Shown: positions 54,879 through 64,000, numbered from the stretch's first letter. The stretch: 64,000 nucleotides of DNA from Bacteroidota bacterium (GCA_023433685.1 JAEYUD010000073.1:1-64000), one strand, 5' to 3'. A program made the numbers and translations. Notes: generated from the sequence alone by a model not told the origin.

Positions 54879-57689
54879 ATGAATGAAGCCAAGACCCGTC
54901 AGGAGATTATTGACCTGCGGCTTGCCAAAGCAGGCTGGGATGTAAAGAACCCTTCTCAGGTTAAATCCGAGATGGGTATAAAGTATGAAAAGTTCGATTC
55001 CGTTTCTGAACCGGAGCATACATATGATGGGCAACAATATGCCGATTATGCCCTCCTCGGTGATGATGGGTATCCTCTGGCGGTGGTAGAAGCCAAGAAA
55101 TCCTCCCGTGACGCAAGAATTGGCCAGGAACAGGCAAAACAATACGCGAAAAACATACAGGCTCAATTAAATTGCAAACTCCCGTTCGTTTTCTACACCA
55201 ACGGTCATGATATCTATTTCTGGGATACAGAAAAATACCCCCCTCGCAAAGTTTATGGATTCCCTACAAAAAAAGACCTTGAAAGGTTAATGTTCCTGCG
55301 CGAACACGAAAAACCTCTCTCCAAAGAACTTATCAACAGTGACATTAGTGGCAGACCATATCAAATTGAGGCGATCCGCTCCGTTTTTGAAGGTATCGAC
55401 CATGCGAAAAGGAAATTCCTTCTGGTTATGGCAACTGGTACCGGAAAAACCCGCACCTGCGTCTCGATGATCGATGTGCTGATGAGAACAAACCGGGTTC
55501 AGAGGGTTTTGTTCCTCGTTGATAGAATCGCCCTGCGAAATCAGGCTCTTGATGCCTTCAAGGAGTATTTGCCAAGCGCGCCTCTTTGGCCCCAACGCGA
55601 CGAAACCAAATTTGCCACGAACCGCCGGGTTTATGTTACAACATACCAGACAATGCTGAATATTATTGAAGATGAAGAGCTGAGGTTAAGCCCCCACTTT
55701 TTTGATCTGGTGGTCGCAGACGAAAGTCACAGGTCGATCTACAATGTTTACAAAAACATATTCGACTATTTTGACGCGCTTCAGGTTGGTTTAACAGCCA
55801 CCCCCAAGGATGCCCTCGAACGGAATACATTTAAGTTGTTCGAGTGCGAAGACGGACTCCCGACCTTCGCGTATTCGTATGAAGAGGCGTTAAAAAACAA
55901 TCCTCCCTATCTCTGCGATTTTGAGGTCCTGAAAATCAGAACAAAGTTTTTAGAGCTGGGGATAAATAAAGGGACACTTTCGGGTGAGGATCTAAAACGG
56001 TTAGCTACAGAAGGGAAAAACCCTGATGAAATAAATTACGCGAACACCGATATTGAGAAGAATGTCACAAATCTTGACACCAACACCCTGATCGTCAGGG
56101 AGTTTATGCAAGAGTGCATAAAGGATGAAGTTGGAAATCTCCCCGGGAAAACGATATTTTTTGCAATGACCATTGCTCATGCCCAAAGACTTAAGGAAGT
56201 TTTTGACAAACTGTTCCCTCAACATAAAGGTGAAATCGCGAAAGTAATTGTATCCGAAGACCCCAAGGCTTACGGCAAAGGTGGGTTGCTCGATCAGTTT
56301 GTGAATAAAAACTTCCCCCGCATCGCTATCAGTGTAGATATGCTCGATACAGGTCTTGATGTCAGGGAGTTGGTTAATCTTGTATTTGCCAAACCTGTCT
56401 TTTCTTATACAAAATTTTGGCAGATGATCGGACGGGGAACCCGCTTGCTTGAACCAAAAAAAATTAAACCCTGGTGCAAAACAAAAGAGAAGTTTTTGAT
56501 CATCGACTGCTGGGGGAACTTTGACTATTTTAAGATGCAGCCAGGAGGGAAAACCGAGAATCAATCCGTCCCTTTGCCCGTCAGATTGTTCTTAACCCGT
56601 TTGCAAAAATTATTATTGGCGCGGTCATTAAAAAAGACCCTCATCGTCGAAGATTGCATAACAAAGTTAAAAGCTGAAATCGCCTTACTGCCTCAAAATA
56701 ATGTGGTTATCCTCGAAGCAAAATCCAAACTTGACAAGATCGACGATAATTACTGGTCGGATCTGACGAAAGATAAAACGGAGTTCCTTCAGAAAGAAAT
56801 AGCCCCTCTTATGCGTACCCGTTCGGGTGAAGATTATGATGCCATGTATTTTGAATTGAAGGTACTGAAATATTCGATCGTCAAAATTGATGAATTGCAG
56901 GATAAAAAATTAAGGGAAGTGTTGCTTTCCGGGGCGGAAGAAGCAATAATCGAAATGGTCGCCGATCTTCCATTGAATGTAAATGTGGTCGCCAAACAGA
57001 AGGATTTGATCAATTCTGTAATGACGGGTAATTATCTGCAAAAAGCAGGGGAGCCGGAACTAAATATCCTGATCGATAAATTGGGTCCTCTGATGAAATT
57101 TCGAGACCCTCTAAAACAAAATCAAATTTCTCTCGATCTGCAGGATGTCATACATGAAAAAGGCTACATTAAATTTGGTCCCGAACACGAAAGAATCACA
57201 GTTCAAAAATATCGTGAACGGGTTGAGGCTCTTATTAAAAACCTTGAACAGAAAAATGTCGTACTTCGCAAAATCAAGGCGGGTGAAAGCATAACCGAAG
57301 AAGAGATTAATCAACTCGCGGCTACACTTCAAGCAAATGACCCGTATCCCACGGAGGAAAATTTACAAAAGGCTTACGAAGCAAGAAAAGTCAAGTTTCT
57401 CGACCTGATCAAATATATCTTGGGGGTTAGTGGATTGGTAACATTCCCGGAAAAGGTTACGACCGCGTTTGACGGGTTCATTGCCGAACACAATAATTTG
57501 ACTACGAAACAGCTCCAATTTATTCAGACTCTTCAATCATTTATTATTGAAAATGGGGAGTTGTCTAAAAAGGATCTGGTCTCGGAGCCATTCACAAAAT
57601 TCCACAACAACGGCTTCCTGGGGCTGTTTGACCATCAATTACAACAAGAAATATTACAATTAACCGACAGAATTTTAAACTATGCTTAA
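54879..57689 (+). CDS. hsdR: Type I restriction enzyme, R subunit
   Basis: A 936-residue motor-nuclease. The PD-(D/E)XK site is D57 with E71-x-K73 (VVEAKK). The SF2 translocase has MATGTGKTRTC (185-191 Walker A), DESHRS (281-286) and LTATP, and later SVDMLDTGLDVRELVNLVF and FWQMIGRGTRL. A C-terminal helical part should contact the methylase. ATG at 54879 starts the conserved EAKTRQEIIDLRLAKAGW; the open frame in front begins with TTG. The 3' end overlaps hsdM by 8 bases, so the three hsd genes form an operon. It cuts DNA lacking the methylation pattern set by HsdM-HsdS. Confidence 0.95.
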   Translation: MNEAKTRQEIIDLRLAKAGWDVKNPSQVKSEMGIKYEKFDSVSEPEHTYDGQQYADYALLGDDGYPLAVVEAKKSSRDARIGQEQAKQYAKNIQAQLNCKLPFVFYTNGHDIYFWDTEKYPPRKVYGFPTKKDLERLMFLREHEKPLSKELINSDISGRPYQIEAIRSVFEGIDHAKRKFLLVMATGTGKTRTCVSMIDVLMRTNRVQRVLFLVDRIALRNQALDAFKEYLPSAPLWPQRDETKFATNRRVYVTTYQTMLNIIEDEELRLSPHFFDLVVADESHRSIYNVYKNIFDYFDALQVGLTATPKDALERNTFKLFECEDGLPTFAYSYEEALKNNPPYLCDFEVLKIRTKFLELGINKGTLSGEDLKRLATEGKNPDEINYANTDIEKNVTNLDTNTLIVREFMQECIKDEVGNLPGKTIFFAMTIAHAQRLKEVFDKLFPQHKGEIAKVIVSEDPKAYGKGGLLDQFVNKNFPRIAISVDMLDTGLDVRELVNLVFAKPVFSYTKFWQMIGRGTRLLEPKKIKPWCKTKEKFLIIDCWGNFDYFKMQPGGKTENQSVPLPVRLFLTRLQKLLLARSLKKTLIVEDCITKLKAEIALLPQNNVVILEAKSKLDKIDDNYWSDLTKDKTEFLQKEIAPLMRTRSGEDYDAMYFELKVLKYSIVKIDELQDKKLREVLLSGAEEAIIEMVADLPLNVNVVAKQKDLINSVMTGNYLQKAGEPELNILIDKLGPLMKFRDPLKQNQISLDLQDVIHEKGYIKFGPEHERITVQKYRERVEALIKNLEQKNVVLRKIKAGESITEEEINQLAATLQANDPYPTEENLQKAYEARKVKFLDLIKYILGVSGLVTFPEKVTTAFDGFIAEHNNLTTKQLQFIQTLQSFIIENGELSKKDLVSEPFTKFHNNGFLGLFDHQLQQEILQLTDRILNYA

Positions 57690-59199
57690 CCAGACTCTAA
57701 AATCTTCTATCAATAATTTATGGGATAAATTCTGGAGCGGGGGAATTGCAAATCCTCTCACTGCAATTGAACAAATTTCGTATCTGCTGTTTATGAAACG
57801 CTTAGACGAGCTTGATATTAAAAAGAAACAGGATTCAGATTTTACGGGAGAATCTTATCAATCTCTTTTTGAAGGAGAAAAAGAGGTCCTGAGGTGGAGC
57901 CATTTTAGACATATGGAGGGGGGAGAAATGCGAGACCATATTCAGAATAGTGTCTTTCCCTTCCTTAAAAAATTAGGAAAAGATGATTCTCCTTTTGCAA
58001 AACACATGACCAATGCTGTTTTTATCATATCGAAGCCCTCTCTCCTGGTTGAAGCTGTATCAATTATCGATGAAATTTTTGAAGAGATTTTAAAACAACA
58101 GTTGGAAGGGCAGGGTTTTCAGGATACTCAGGGCGACCTCTACGAGTTTTTACTCTCCGAGATCACTACCGCGGGTAAGCTTGGTCAGTTCAGAACCCCA
58201 AGACATATAATTCAACTTATGTGTGAGCTGGTAAACCCAAAGTTGGGCGATACCATATGTGACCCCGCGGCAGGAACAGCCGGCTTTTTATTGGGTGCAT
58301 ATCAACATATCATCACACAATTTACGAGTGAGCAAAATCGACAGGTTGACGAAAACGGATTGGCGCGCGGTCTGCTTGGCGACAAACTCACGGATGAAAG
58401 ACAGTGGAATCATCTAAAGGAGAAGACTTTTTACGGTTATGATACCGATGAAAGCATGGTTCGCATTGCACTGATGAATCTGATGATGCATGGCATCTCA
58501 AACCCAAATATTGAACAGAAGGACACACTCTCCAAATACTATAATGAGGACGGGATCTACGATGTGATCATGGCAAATCCCCCGTTCAAGGGGAGCATCG
58601 ACAAGGGGGATATCAACGAGTCTCTATCGCTGCAAACCACAAAAACCGAATTGTTGTTTTTGGACCGGATCATCCATTCCTTAAAAATTGGCGGAAGGGC
58701 AGGGGTTATTGTCCCTGACGGAGTTTTATTCGGTTCGAGCAACGCCCATAAACAGGCGAGAAAAATGCTCCTTGATGATTGTGAACTTCAGGGGATCATT
58801 TCGATGCCGAGTGGAATATTCAAACCTTATGCCGGGGTTAGTACCGCCATTCTGGTTTTTGTTAAAGGAGGTGTAACCGAAAAAGTCTGGTTTTATGATA
58901 TGCAGGCCGATGGCTACAGCCTCGACGACAAGCGGAATAAAATCGATGCCAACGATCTGAGCGACATCGTTGCCAAATGGAACAAAAGAACTGAACAGAC
59001 CGAAAATGACAGAGGCAGCAAATTCTTCTTCGTTGAAAAATCAGAAATTGAAAATAACGACCTCGATTTAAGTATCAACCGGTACAAAGTTACAGAATAT
59101 AAAGAGGTTGTTTATGAAGACCCGGCGGTGATTTTGGCTAAAATTGAGGCTCTTGAGAATGAGATCGTTCTGGGGATCAATGAGTTGAAGGGGTTATGA
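57682..59199 (+). CDS. hsdM: Type I methyltransferase, M subunit
   Basis: HsdM methylates adenine N6 in the recognition sequence. The 505-residue protein has an N-terminal helical HsdM domain (LWDKFWSGGIANP, EQISYLLFMKRLDEL), then GQFRTPRHIIQLM, the S-adenosylmethionine motif DPAAGTAGFL at 194-203 and the catalytic NPPF at 299-302. Both are intact, so the protein should be active. The gene overlaps hsdR by 8 bases and hsdS by 4 (ATGA). Confidence 0.96.
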   Translation: MLNQTLKSSINNLWDKFWSGGIANPLTAIEQISYLLFMKRLDELDIKKKQDSDFTGESYQSLFEGEKEVLRWSHFRHMEGGEMRDHIQNSVFPFLKKLGKDDSPFAKHMTNAVFIISKPSLLVEAVSIIDEIFEEILKQQLEGQGFQDTQGDLYEFLLSEITTAGKLGQFRTPRHIIQLMCELVNPKLGDTICDPAAGTAGFLLGAYQHIITQFTSEQNRQVDENGLARGLLGDKLTDERQWNHLKEKTFYGYDTDESMVRIALMNLMMHGISNPNIEQKDTLSKYYNEDGIYDVIMANPPFKGSIDKGDINESLSLQTTKTELLFLDRIIHSLKIGGRAGVIVPDGVLFGSSNAHKQARKMLLDDCELQGIISMPSGIFKPYAGVSTAILVFVKGGVTEKVWFYDMQADGYSLDDKRNKIDANDLSDIVAKWNKRTEQTENDRGSKFFFVEKSEIENNDLDLSINRYKVTEYKEVVYEDPAVILAKIEALENEIVLGINELKGL

Positions 59200-60374
59200 G
59201 ATCGGAAAGCCCACTAATAAAAATAGGCGATACTTGTAAAGTGTTTAGCGGAGGAACGCCTCGCCGGGGTATTGAAGGATATTATGGTGGGGACATCCCG
59301 TGGGCAAAAATTGGGGATATTGATACTGCCGAAGGCGGTTATCTTTTCACGACTAAAGAATCAATAACCCAAGAGGGTCTTAAATCCATCAATAACAAAA
59401 TATTTAAACAGGATACAATCTTTTTAGCACTTTACGGCTCTGTTGGTAAGACTGCGATTGCTGGAAGAGAGATGTCAACAAATCAAGCAATTTTGGGTCT
59501 CATTCCGAAAAACCCGGAAGTCCTATACTTTAAGTATTTAAAGTACTGGCTAGAGTTTTCAAAATCTGAACTTATCGGATTAGCACGAGGAGTGGCTCTT
59601 CAAAATATATCTGCAACGATCGTGAAAGAATACCCGATTCCCCTCCCCCCAATCGAAGAACAGCACCGCATCGTAAAAATTCTTGATCTGGCACAATCGC
59701 TCATTGAAAAACGGAAACAGGCACTTGCGTATTTGGATGATTATGTTAATTCGATTTTCTTTAGCATGTTTATAAATAATTCGGATGAGAAAAATATTCC
59801 ATTGGTAAGCTTAGAAAAGTTAGCTCTTAAAATTACTGATGGTGTTCATGCTAAACCAAAATATACAGAAACTGGGATTCCTTTTATTTCAGTAAAAAAT
59901 ATCACGACCACAAAACTTTTATTCGATGATTGTAAGTTCATTTCAGTAGCTGATCACCAAATTTTTACCAAGCGTTGTAAAGCTGAATTTAACGATATCT
60001 TATATACTAAGGTTGGAGCAACATATGGGAGGGCTTGCATAGTTGATACAAAAAACGAATTTAGTTTATATGTAAGCGTATCCTTAATAAAACCAAATAA
60101 AGATTTAATAGACCCAGCATATCTTAAAGCAGTTCTAAATAGTAGTTTTGTGAAGAGACAAGCTGATAAATCAGTAAAGGGTGCAGGCGTACCAGATTTG
60201 CACTTGGTTGAAATTAAAAAATTTACAATTCCACTACCTCCCATGCAACTTCAGCAAAAGTTTGGGAAATTAATTTTCGGAGTTGATTCACTTAAACAAA
60301 AAATGCAATCCCAATTAAAAGAACTGGAAGACAATTTTCAGGCAGAGTTGCAGAGGGCGTTTAGGCAAGATTAA
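59196..60374 (+). CDS. hsdS: Type I specificity subunit
   Basis: HsdS recognises the bipartite DNA target. The 392-residue protein has two target-recognition domains (about 1-150 and 200-345), each followed by a conserved spacer helix: IPLPPIEEQHRIVKILDLAQ and IPLPPMQLQQKFGKLIFGVD. Base composition changes sharply inside the gene: the line 59281-59340 has 30 of 60 G+C, but 60061-60120 has 16 of 60. This suggests the second recognition domain was exchanged from an AT-rich source, as often happens in hsdS. The recognised sequence is unknown. Confidence 0.93.
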   Translation: MRSESPLIKIGDTCKVFSGGTPRRGIEGYYGGDIPWAKIGDIDTAEGGYLFTTKESITQEGLKSINNKIFKQDTIFLALYGSVGKTAIAGREMSTNQAILGLIPKNPEVLYFKYLKYWLEFSKSELIGLARGVALQNISATIVKEYPIPLPPIEEQHRIVKILDLAQSLIEKRKQALAYLDDYVNSIFFSMFINNSDEKNIPLVSLEKLALKITDGVHAKPKYTETGIPFISVKNITTTKLLFDDCKFISVADHQIFTKRCKAEFNDILYTKVGATYGRACIVDTKNEFSLYVSVSLIKPNKDLIDPAYLKAVLNSSFVKRQADKSVKGAGVPDLHLVEIKKFTIPLPPMQLQQKFGKLIFGVDSLKQKMQSQLKELEDNFQAELQRAFRQD

Positions 60375-60456
60375 TTTGCAAGAAATATAAAAGGTTCATT
60401 TAAACTTTGTTCTTACACTAAGAATATTTCAAATATTTAATGTTAGGTGAAGTAAT

Positions 60457-61515
60457 ATGTTGGATTTAACCAAAGTGTTTTCATTTCATGCTACTATTCA
60501 GGATAGAATCGTTTCAAGAGAAAGCAAAACGCTGGAATTCAAGGAAACATTTAATTGGAGTTCAAAGGATAAATATGCTAAAAGCATAGCTGCCTTTGCA
60601 AATAGTATCGGGGGAATACTTGTTTTTGGAGTGAAAGATAACCCGCATGATTTCGTAGGACTTCAAAGTGAAAATTTTGAGAGATTCGATGAGTCCAGAA
60701 TTACAGAATATTTGAATAGTGTATTTGCCCCTGAGATAATTTTTGAGAAATTTGTTTACACAGTCAATCGAAAAAATGCCGGTATTGTAGTTGTACACCA
60801 GGCAACGAACAAACCTGTGGTTTGCATTAAAAATGATGGGGATCTAAAAGAGTCAGATATCTACTTTCGTTATAGTGCCAGAACCGAGAGAATTAAATAT
60901 CCAGAACTTCGGCAATTAATTGAAGATATTAAAGAAAAAGAACGGTTCCTTTATAAACGGATTTTAGAGAGAATATCAGAGGTCGGTGTGGAAAATGCTG
61001 CAATATTCGATATTCTCAAAGGGGAAGTAAAAGGGCAAGCAGGTTCCTTTGTGATTGATAAGACGTTACTTCCAAAATTAAAATTTATTAATCAAGGTAC
61101 ATTCAAAGAAGGTGGAATTCCCGTGTTGGAGTTAAAAGGGGAAGTTTCTCCAATTGACCGAAAAACAACGGATGTGAGCGTTGTTGAGGTAAAAACTCGA
61201 ATCACGAATGACCCTAATGCCCCTGTAGCTAAGTTGATAGAGCCAGATGAAATTTGTCCTCATCGTGCAACTGAAACCGTAAATTTAATAAATAGTCGAA
61301 TTGGCGAACAAAACAAAATCAAAATGTATGACCTGACAGTCATCAGGACATTATTCGATATTGATGAAAAACAAGAATTTTATTATCATCCAATATCTGG
61401 CTCATCACAGTATAGCGATGCCTTTATTGATTGGGTTGTTGAATCTTTTAACAATGACAACAACTTTTTTTCAGAAAATAGAGAAAAATTTAGACAGATT
61501 AAAAAATCTGCGTAG
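60457..61515 (+). CDS. AlbA/Schlafen-type protein
   Basis: A 352-residue protein. Residues 20-140 form an AlbA_2 (Schlafen AlbA-like) domain: SRESKTLEFKETFNW, KSIAAFANSIGGILVFGVKD and SDIYFRYSARTERIKYPEL match this family. Residues 150-350 are unrecognised; a VSVVEVKTRI segment, an ATETVNLINSRIG segment and SDAFIDWVVESF are seen. AlbA_2 proteins bind nucleic acid or ATP and occur in defence loci. AGGTGA lies six bases before the ATG. Located 82 bases after hsdS, on the same strand, in AT-rich DNA. It may belong to a system with the next two genes. Confidence 0.75.
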   Translation: MLDLTKVFSFHATIQDRIVSRESKTLEFKETFNWSSKDKYAKSIAAFANSIGGILVFGVKDNPHDFVGLQSENFERFDESRITEYLNSVFAPEIIFEKFVYTVNRKNAGIVVVHQATNKPVVCIKNDGDLKESDIYFRYSARTERIKYPELRQLIEDIKEKERFLYKRILERISEVGVENAAIFDILKGEVKGQAGSFVIDKTLLPKLKFINQGTFKEGGIPVLELKGEVSPIDRKTTDVSVVEVKTRITNDPNAPVAKLIEPDEICPHRATETVNLINSRIGEQNKIKMYDLTVIRTLFDIDEKQEFYYHPISGSSQYSDAFIDWVVESFNNDNNFFSENREKFRQIKKSA

Positions 61516-61621
61516 ATTTTATCAGGGTTAATCAGAAATTGGGATACCGTGATTTTAAATATTTATATGAAGATTCCTAATTGTTAAAACAAATCTTAAA
61601 TTCAACAAAAGGTGGTCAAAT

Positions 61622-63007
61622 ATGCGTTTAGAAAATTGGTTTATTACAAATCCTGACACTTCACAACAAGAAGTGTTGAAAGTTCCTATTACTCAAAATT
61701 TGGTAGTTAAGGGCGCTGCTGGCAGCGGAAAAACGAACATGGCAATCTACCGTGCAAACCAAGCAAATGATAACACATTTGTCATTGTGGTTTATACGAT
61801 AGCTTTAGCAAAAATGATTCGTTACGGACTGAATGAGCTCGGACTTGACAAAGACAGAGTTGTCCACGAATGGTCTTGGATTAACAGAGGTGTAGGCGTT
61901 TCTGGTGATGTATTTTGTTTGGCAGGTAGTAGCCCCGACAGATTAAATGGTGATTTGCTGATTCTTAAAACCTCCGAAGGATTAAAATTCTTTATATCAC
62001 GGGAGAAGCATGACGAGTGTTTGCAAAATGGGAAATTCTTAAATTACTCGGTTTCCAATATTTCAAATCCTTTAGAAGTCTCTATTGATTTTGATGATTG
62101 GGTTGATGATAAATTCTACTACACATTTTATCGCAGAGCAAGATGGTTCAAACAAATACAACTTACTCAATTTAGATTTGACCTAAACGATGAAACAAAA
62201 TTTGTTTTCATTCCTGCGGGCTATTTATACAGAGATAAAGTTGTTGTCAATCATGTAATCGTTGACGAAGGACAAGACTTTTCACTCCATACATATAGTA
62301 ATTATTTCATTCCCGAAGCTAGAAAATCTATAACTATATTTGGCGATACAAACCAGCGTATTTACAAAGATCGTTTCTGCATGATAGAGGATGTTGCAAG
62401 TAATTTCAAATTTCCAATTCTCAATCTTGGATTCAACTATCGAGTCCCAAGAACAATCGCAAAAGTCGCCCAAACGATACCTCAACCACATGTTGATCTG
62501 CTAACAAACAATCGGAAAAACAACGGTAATAGTGATTACCCATCATTTCCAAAGCCTATAATCAAAAAATGCAACTCCGAAGAAGAAGAAATGCAATTCA
62601 TTTTGAACAGAATCCGAACAGAGGGGATGGATGATGTTGCAATTTTATTGCCAAGAGAGGATGATGTGATGAAGCTTCACAAATTTTTCTCCGCACATAA
62701 CATAGGCACGCAAGTTCGGCTATCTATTGATATCGGTGTTACCCCATTCGGCAATCGTAAATTCAAGCGAATTGATACACTTGATTTTACAAACCATGAT
62801 CTGCCCGCAATTCTAACATATCACGCCGGAAAGGGAACAGAATTTGACAATGTTTTCATTCCTTTTGCCGATGACGATAAGGGCTTAGAGCGAAATCCAT
62901 TTTATGTGGCAGTAACTCGTTCGAGCTATCGAGTTTTCATAACTTACTCGCGTAGACTCACAAACTTATTGAAGAATATAAATTCTAATGATGTAATCTT
63001 ACAGTAA
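61622..63007 (+). CDS. Compact superfamily 1 (UvrD-like) helicase
   Basis: A 461-residue SF1 helicase. Motifs in order: Q-motif SQQEVL, Walker A GAAGSGKT (31-38), Walker B VDEGQDF (214-220), motif III IFGDTNQRIYKD (239-250), motif IV LGFNYRVPRTIA, motif V TYHAGKGTEFDNVF and motif VI YVAVTRSSYRVFITYS. It is far shorter than UvrD (about 720 residues), so the 1B/2B insertions are reduced. AAGGTGG lies seven bases upstream of the ATG. The next gene starts one base after the stop. It may unwind or translocate on DNA as part of a defence system; no such role is shown by the sequence alone. Confidence 0.85.
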   Translation: MRLENWFITNPDTSQQEVLKVPITQNLVVKGAAGSGKTNMAIYRANQANDNTFVIVVYTIALAKMIRYGLNELGLDKDRVVHEWSWINRGVGVSGDVFCLAGSSPDRLNGDLLILKTSEGLKFFISREKHDECLQNGKFLNYSVSNISNPLEVSIDFDDWVDDKFYYTFYRRARWFKQIQLTQFRFDLNDETKFVFIPAGYLYRDKVVVNHVIVDEGQDFSLHTYSNYFIPEARKSITIFGDTNQRIYKDRFCMIEDVASNFKFPILNLGFNYRVPRTIAKVAQTIPQPHVDLLTNNRKNNGNSDYPSFPKPIIKKCNSEEEEMQFILNRIRTEGMDDVAILLPREDDVMKLHKFFSAHNIGTQVRLSIDIGVTPFGNRKFKRIDTLDFTNHDLPAILTYHAGKGTEFDNVFIPFADDDKGLERNPFYVAVTRSSYRVFITYSRRLTNLLKNINSNDVILQ

Positions 63008-63008
63008 T

Positions 63009-64000
63009 ATGGCTAAGAAAAAATCAACAACTCGTTTCTGGTTGCCGATAAATCTATGGAACTTAAACGAAATTTTTACCTCTGAGAGCATATCTCCCAT
63101 TTCGTTTTATTCAGTTCGTGACTTTGGCAACCCAGTAAATCGCAACGAAGAAATATTTGAAGATACCAATTTCCTCGTGATGTTTGATGCGCCAGTTGCA
63201 AGTGAGATTATCATTGAAATTTATCCAGAACTGTTAAATCGAACAGCAATGCTTGACACAAAAGATGGCTACAGCGAATACTATAAAACAATATATTTGC
63301 GAAACGAACTGTTCAAAGTGCATTTTAAGAATGAAGAAAAATTAAATGAGTTCATAAATCAACAATTGATGCTCCTGGAAGTTAAAACTGTTAATAAATA
63401 TAAAACGGAACACTTTGTTGTTTCTAGAAACAAATTAAAACAATCAAACAAAGTCGCATTTCAACCAAGTATTCTTTCGGAGCAACGCGAAATAGAGCCA
63501 TTTTTTGATAAGGCTTTTAATCAGATCAAAGGACTGATTTATGGATATGTTATCGGTGCGCTTGGCACTTTAGGAGAGAACGAGCAAGGATTAGTTTCTG
63601 ATTTAAATAACCTCAAAAATACAATCGGTGGCGTTCATACCGACATTGCTTTGTCTGACCAATATTCAAACTTATGGCTTCTTAATGTTAAAAAACAAAT
63701 CCGTGATTGCGAAGATAAATTCAAAAAGCAATTCGACAACAAAACCTCTGATGTATTCAGTACCCTTACTTTAAGATTGCAGGAAGTTGATAATCTGAAT
63801 AAAATGCGTTGCGAGGTACTTTTAAGACAAAAAAGTCCAAGTAACAAACGAGATTATATAACAGAACAAGAAAATTTAGAACAAGCTCGAAGAGAAGTAT
63901 ATGAGTACGAATGTGAGCACAATATTGCACCTTTGAAAGAAGAAATTGAAAATATAAAACAGGAAGAAAAAAATAGAGGAGAGGCAAAAGGTAAGATTCG
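63009..64000 (+). CDS. Unrecognised protein with charged C-terminal coiled coil (partial)
   Basis: The frame opens with ATG at 63009-63011, one base after the helicase stop, and stays open for 330 codons to the window edge, so its end is not seen. The N-terminal region (TTRFWLPINLWNLNEIFTSE, with SISPISFYSVRDFGN) is unlike any family I can name. From about residue 210 it becomes rich in Lys, Glu, Gln and Asn (VKKQIRDCEDKFKKQFDN, EEIENIKQEEKNRGEAKG) and is likely helical and coiled-coil. Codon usage is AT-rich like the helicase gene. The tight spacing implies co-translation and a joint function. Confidence 0.7.
   Translation, partial: MAKKKSTTRFWLPINLWNLNEIFTSESISPISFYSVRDFGNPVNRNEEIFEDTNFLVMFDAPVASEIIIEIYPELLNRTAMLDTKDGYSEYYKTIYLRNELFKVHFKNEEKLNEFINQQLMLLEVKTVNKYKTEHFVVSRNKLKQSNKVAFQPSILSEQREIEPFFDKAFNQIKGLIYGYVIGALGTLGENEQGLVSDLNNLKNTIGGVHTDIALSDQYSNLWLLNVKKQIRDCEDKFKKQFDNKTSDVFSTLTLRLQEVDNLNKMRCEVLLRQKSPSNKRDYITEQENLEQARREVYEYECEHNIAPLKEEIENIKQEEKNRGEAKGKI

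Noticed and set aside
60457..63007. Gabija defence system (GajA + GajB)
   Set aside because: The helicase is GajB-like in size, but the gene before it is an AlbA-type protein without OLD-family ATPase or TOPRIM motifs, so the required partner is missing.

Overview
The window reads as a chromosomal segment of an Ignavibacteria/Chlorobi-type bacterium in the Bacteroidota-Chlorobiota group. This is inferred from three things. Secreted proteins end in type IX secretion (T9SS) sorting domains, one carrying the NFPNPFNPTT signature common in Ignavibacteria. A PorV-like outer-membrane protein and a GWxTD protein are present. The ATP synthase operon is split, with no beta or epsilon gene beside the others. 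No rRNA, tRNA, CRISPR array or insertion sequence was recognised.

Layout. From 46 to 40994 every gene is on the minus strand. Read in transcription order, 13112 to 868 forms a tightly packed unit: a lipid A acyltransferase, a family-9 glycosyltransferase, TsaC, a coiled-coil membrane protein with a bactofilin, ATP synthase (atpZ, an atpI-like gene, atpBEFHAG), ffh, and the rpsP-khpA-rimM-trmD-rplS translation cluster, closed by a terminator. From 14588 to 24065 lies a secretion/outer-membrane block: two T9SS cargo proteins, a TonB-dependent receptor and a PorV-like protein; a GWxTD gene follows at 13155. From 24419 to 34991 come trxA, a FabL-like enoyl-ACP reductase, dnaE, an AAA-ATPase/nuclease-like accessory gene, dut, a Wzx-type flippase, nadC (apparently CTG-started), a thioesterase and accA. 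From 34981 to 40994 is a surface-polysaccharide cluster of four glycosyltransferase-type genes plus an initiating sugar-phosphate transferase; one is an odd fusion with a degenerate transferase domain.

From 41173 strands alternate: a SPOR-like secreted protein, a cysteine synthase-type enzyme, a DUF4143 ATPase, a second TsaC-like protein, the ahcY-metK methyl cycle genes with a sugar nucleotidyltransferase, two tandem GT39-type membrane glycosyltransferases, a FabK-like flavoenzyme and an M3 metallopeptidase.

From 54879 to the window end is a defence-type island on the plus strand: a complete type I restriction-modification operon (hsdR-hsdM-hsdS), then a visibly AT-richer stretch with an AlbA/Schlafen-type protein, a compact superfamily 1 helicase, and an unrecognised protein with a charged, probably coiled-coil C-terminal part that runs off the window. 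These last three genes are the best candidate for an undescribed system. That is a hypothesis from gene order and domain content only.
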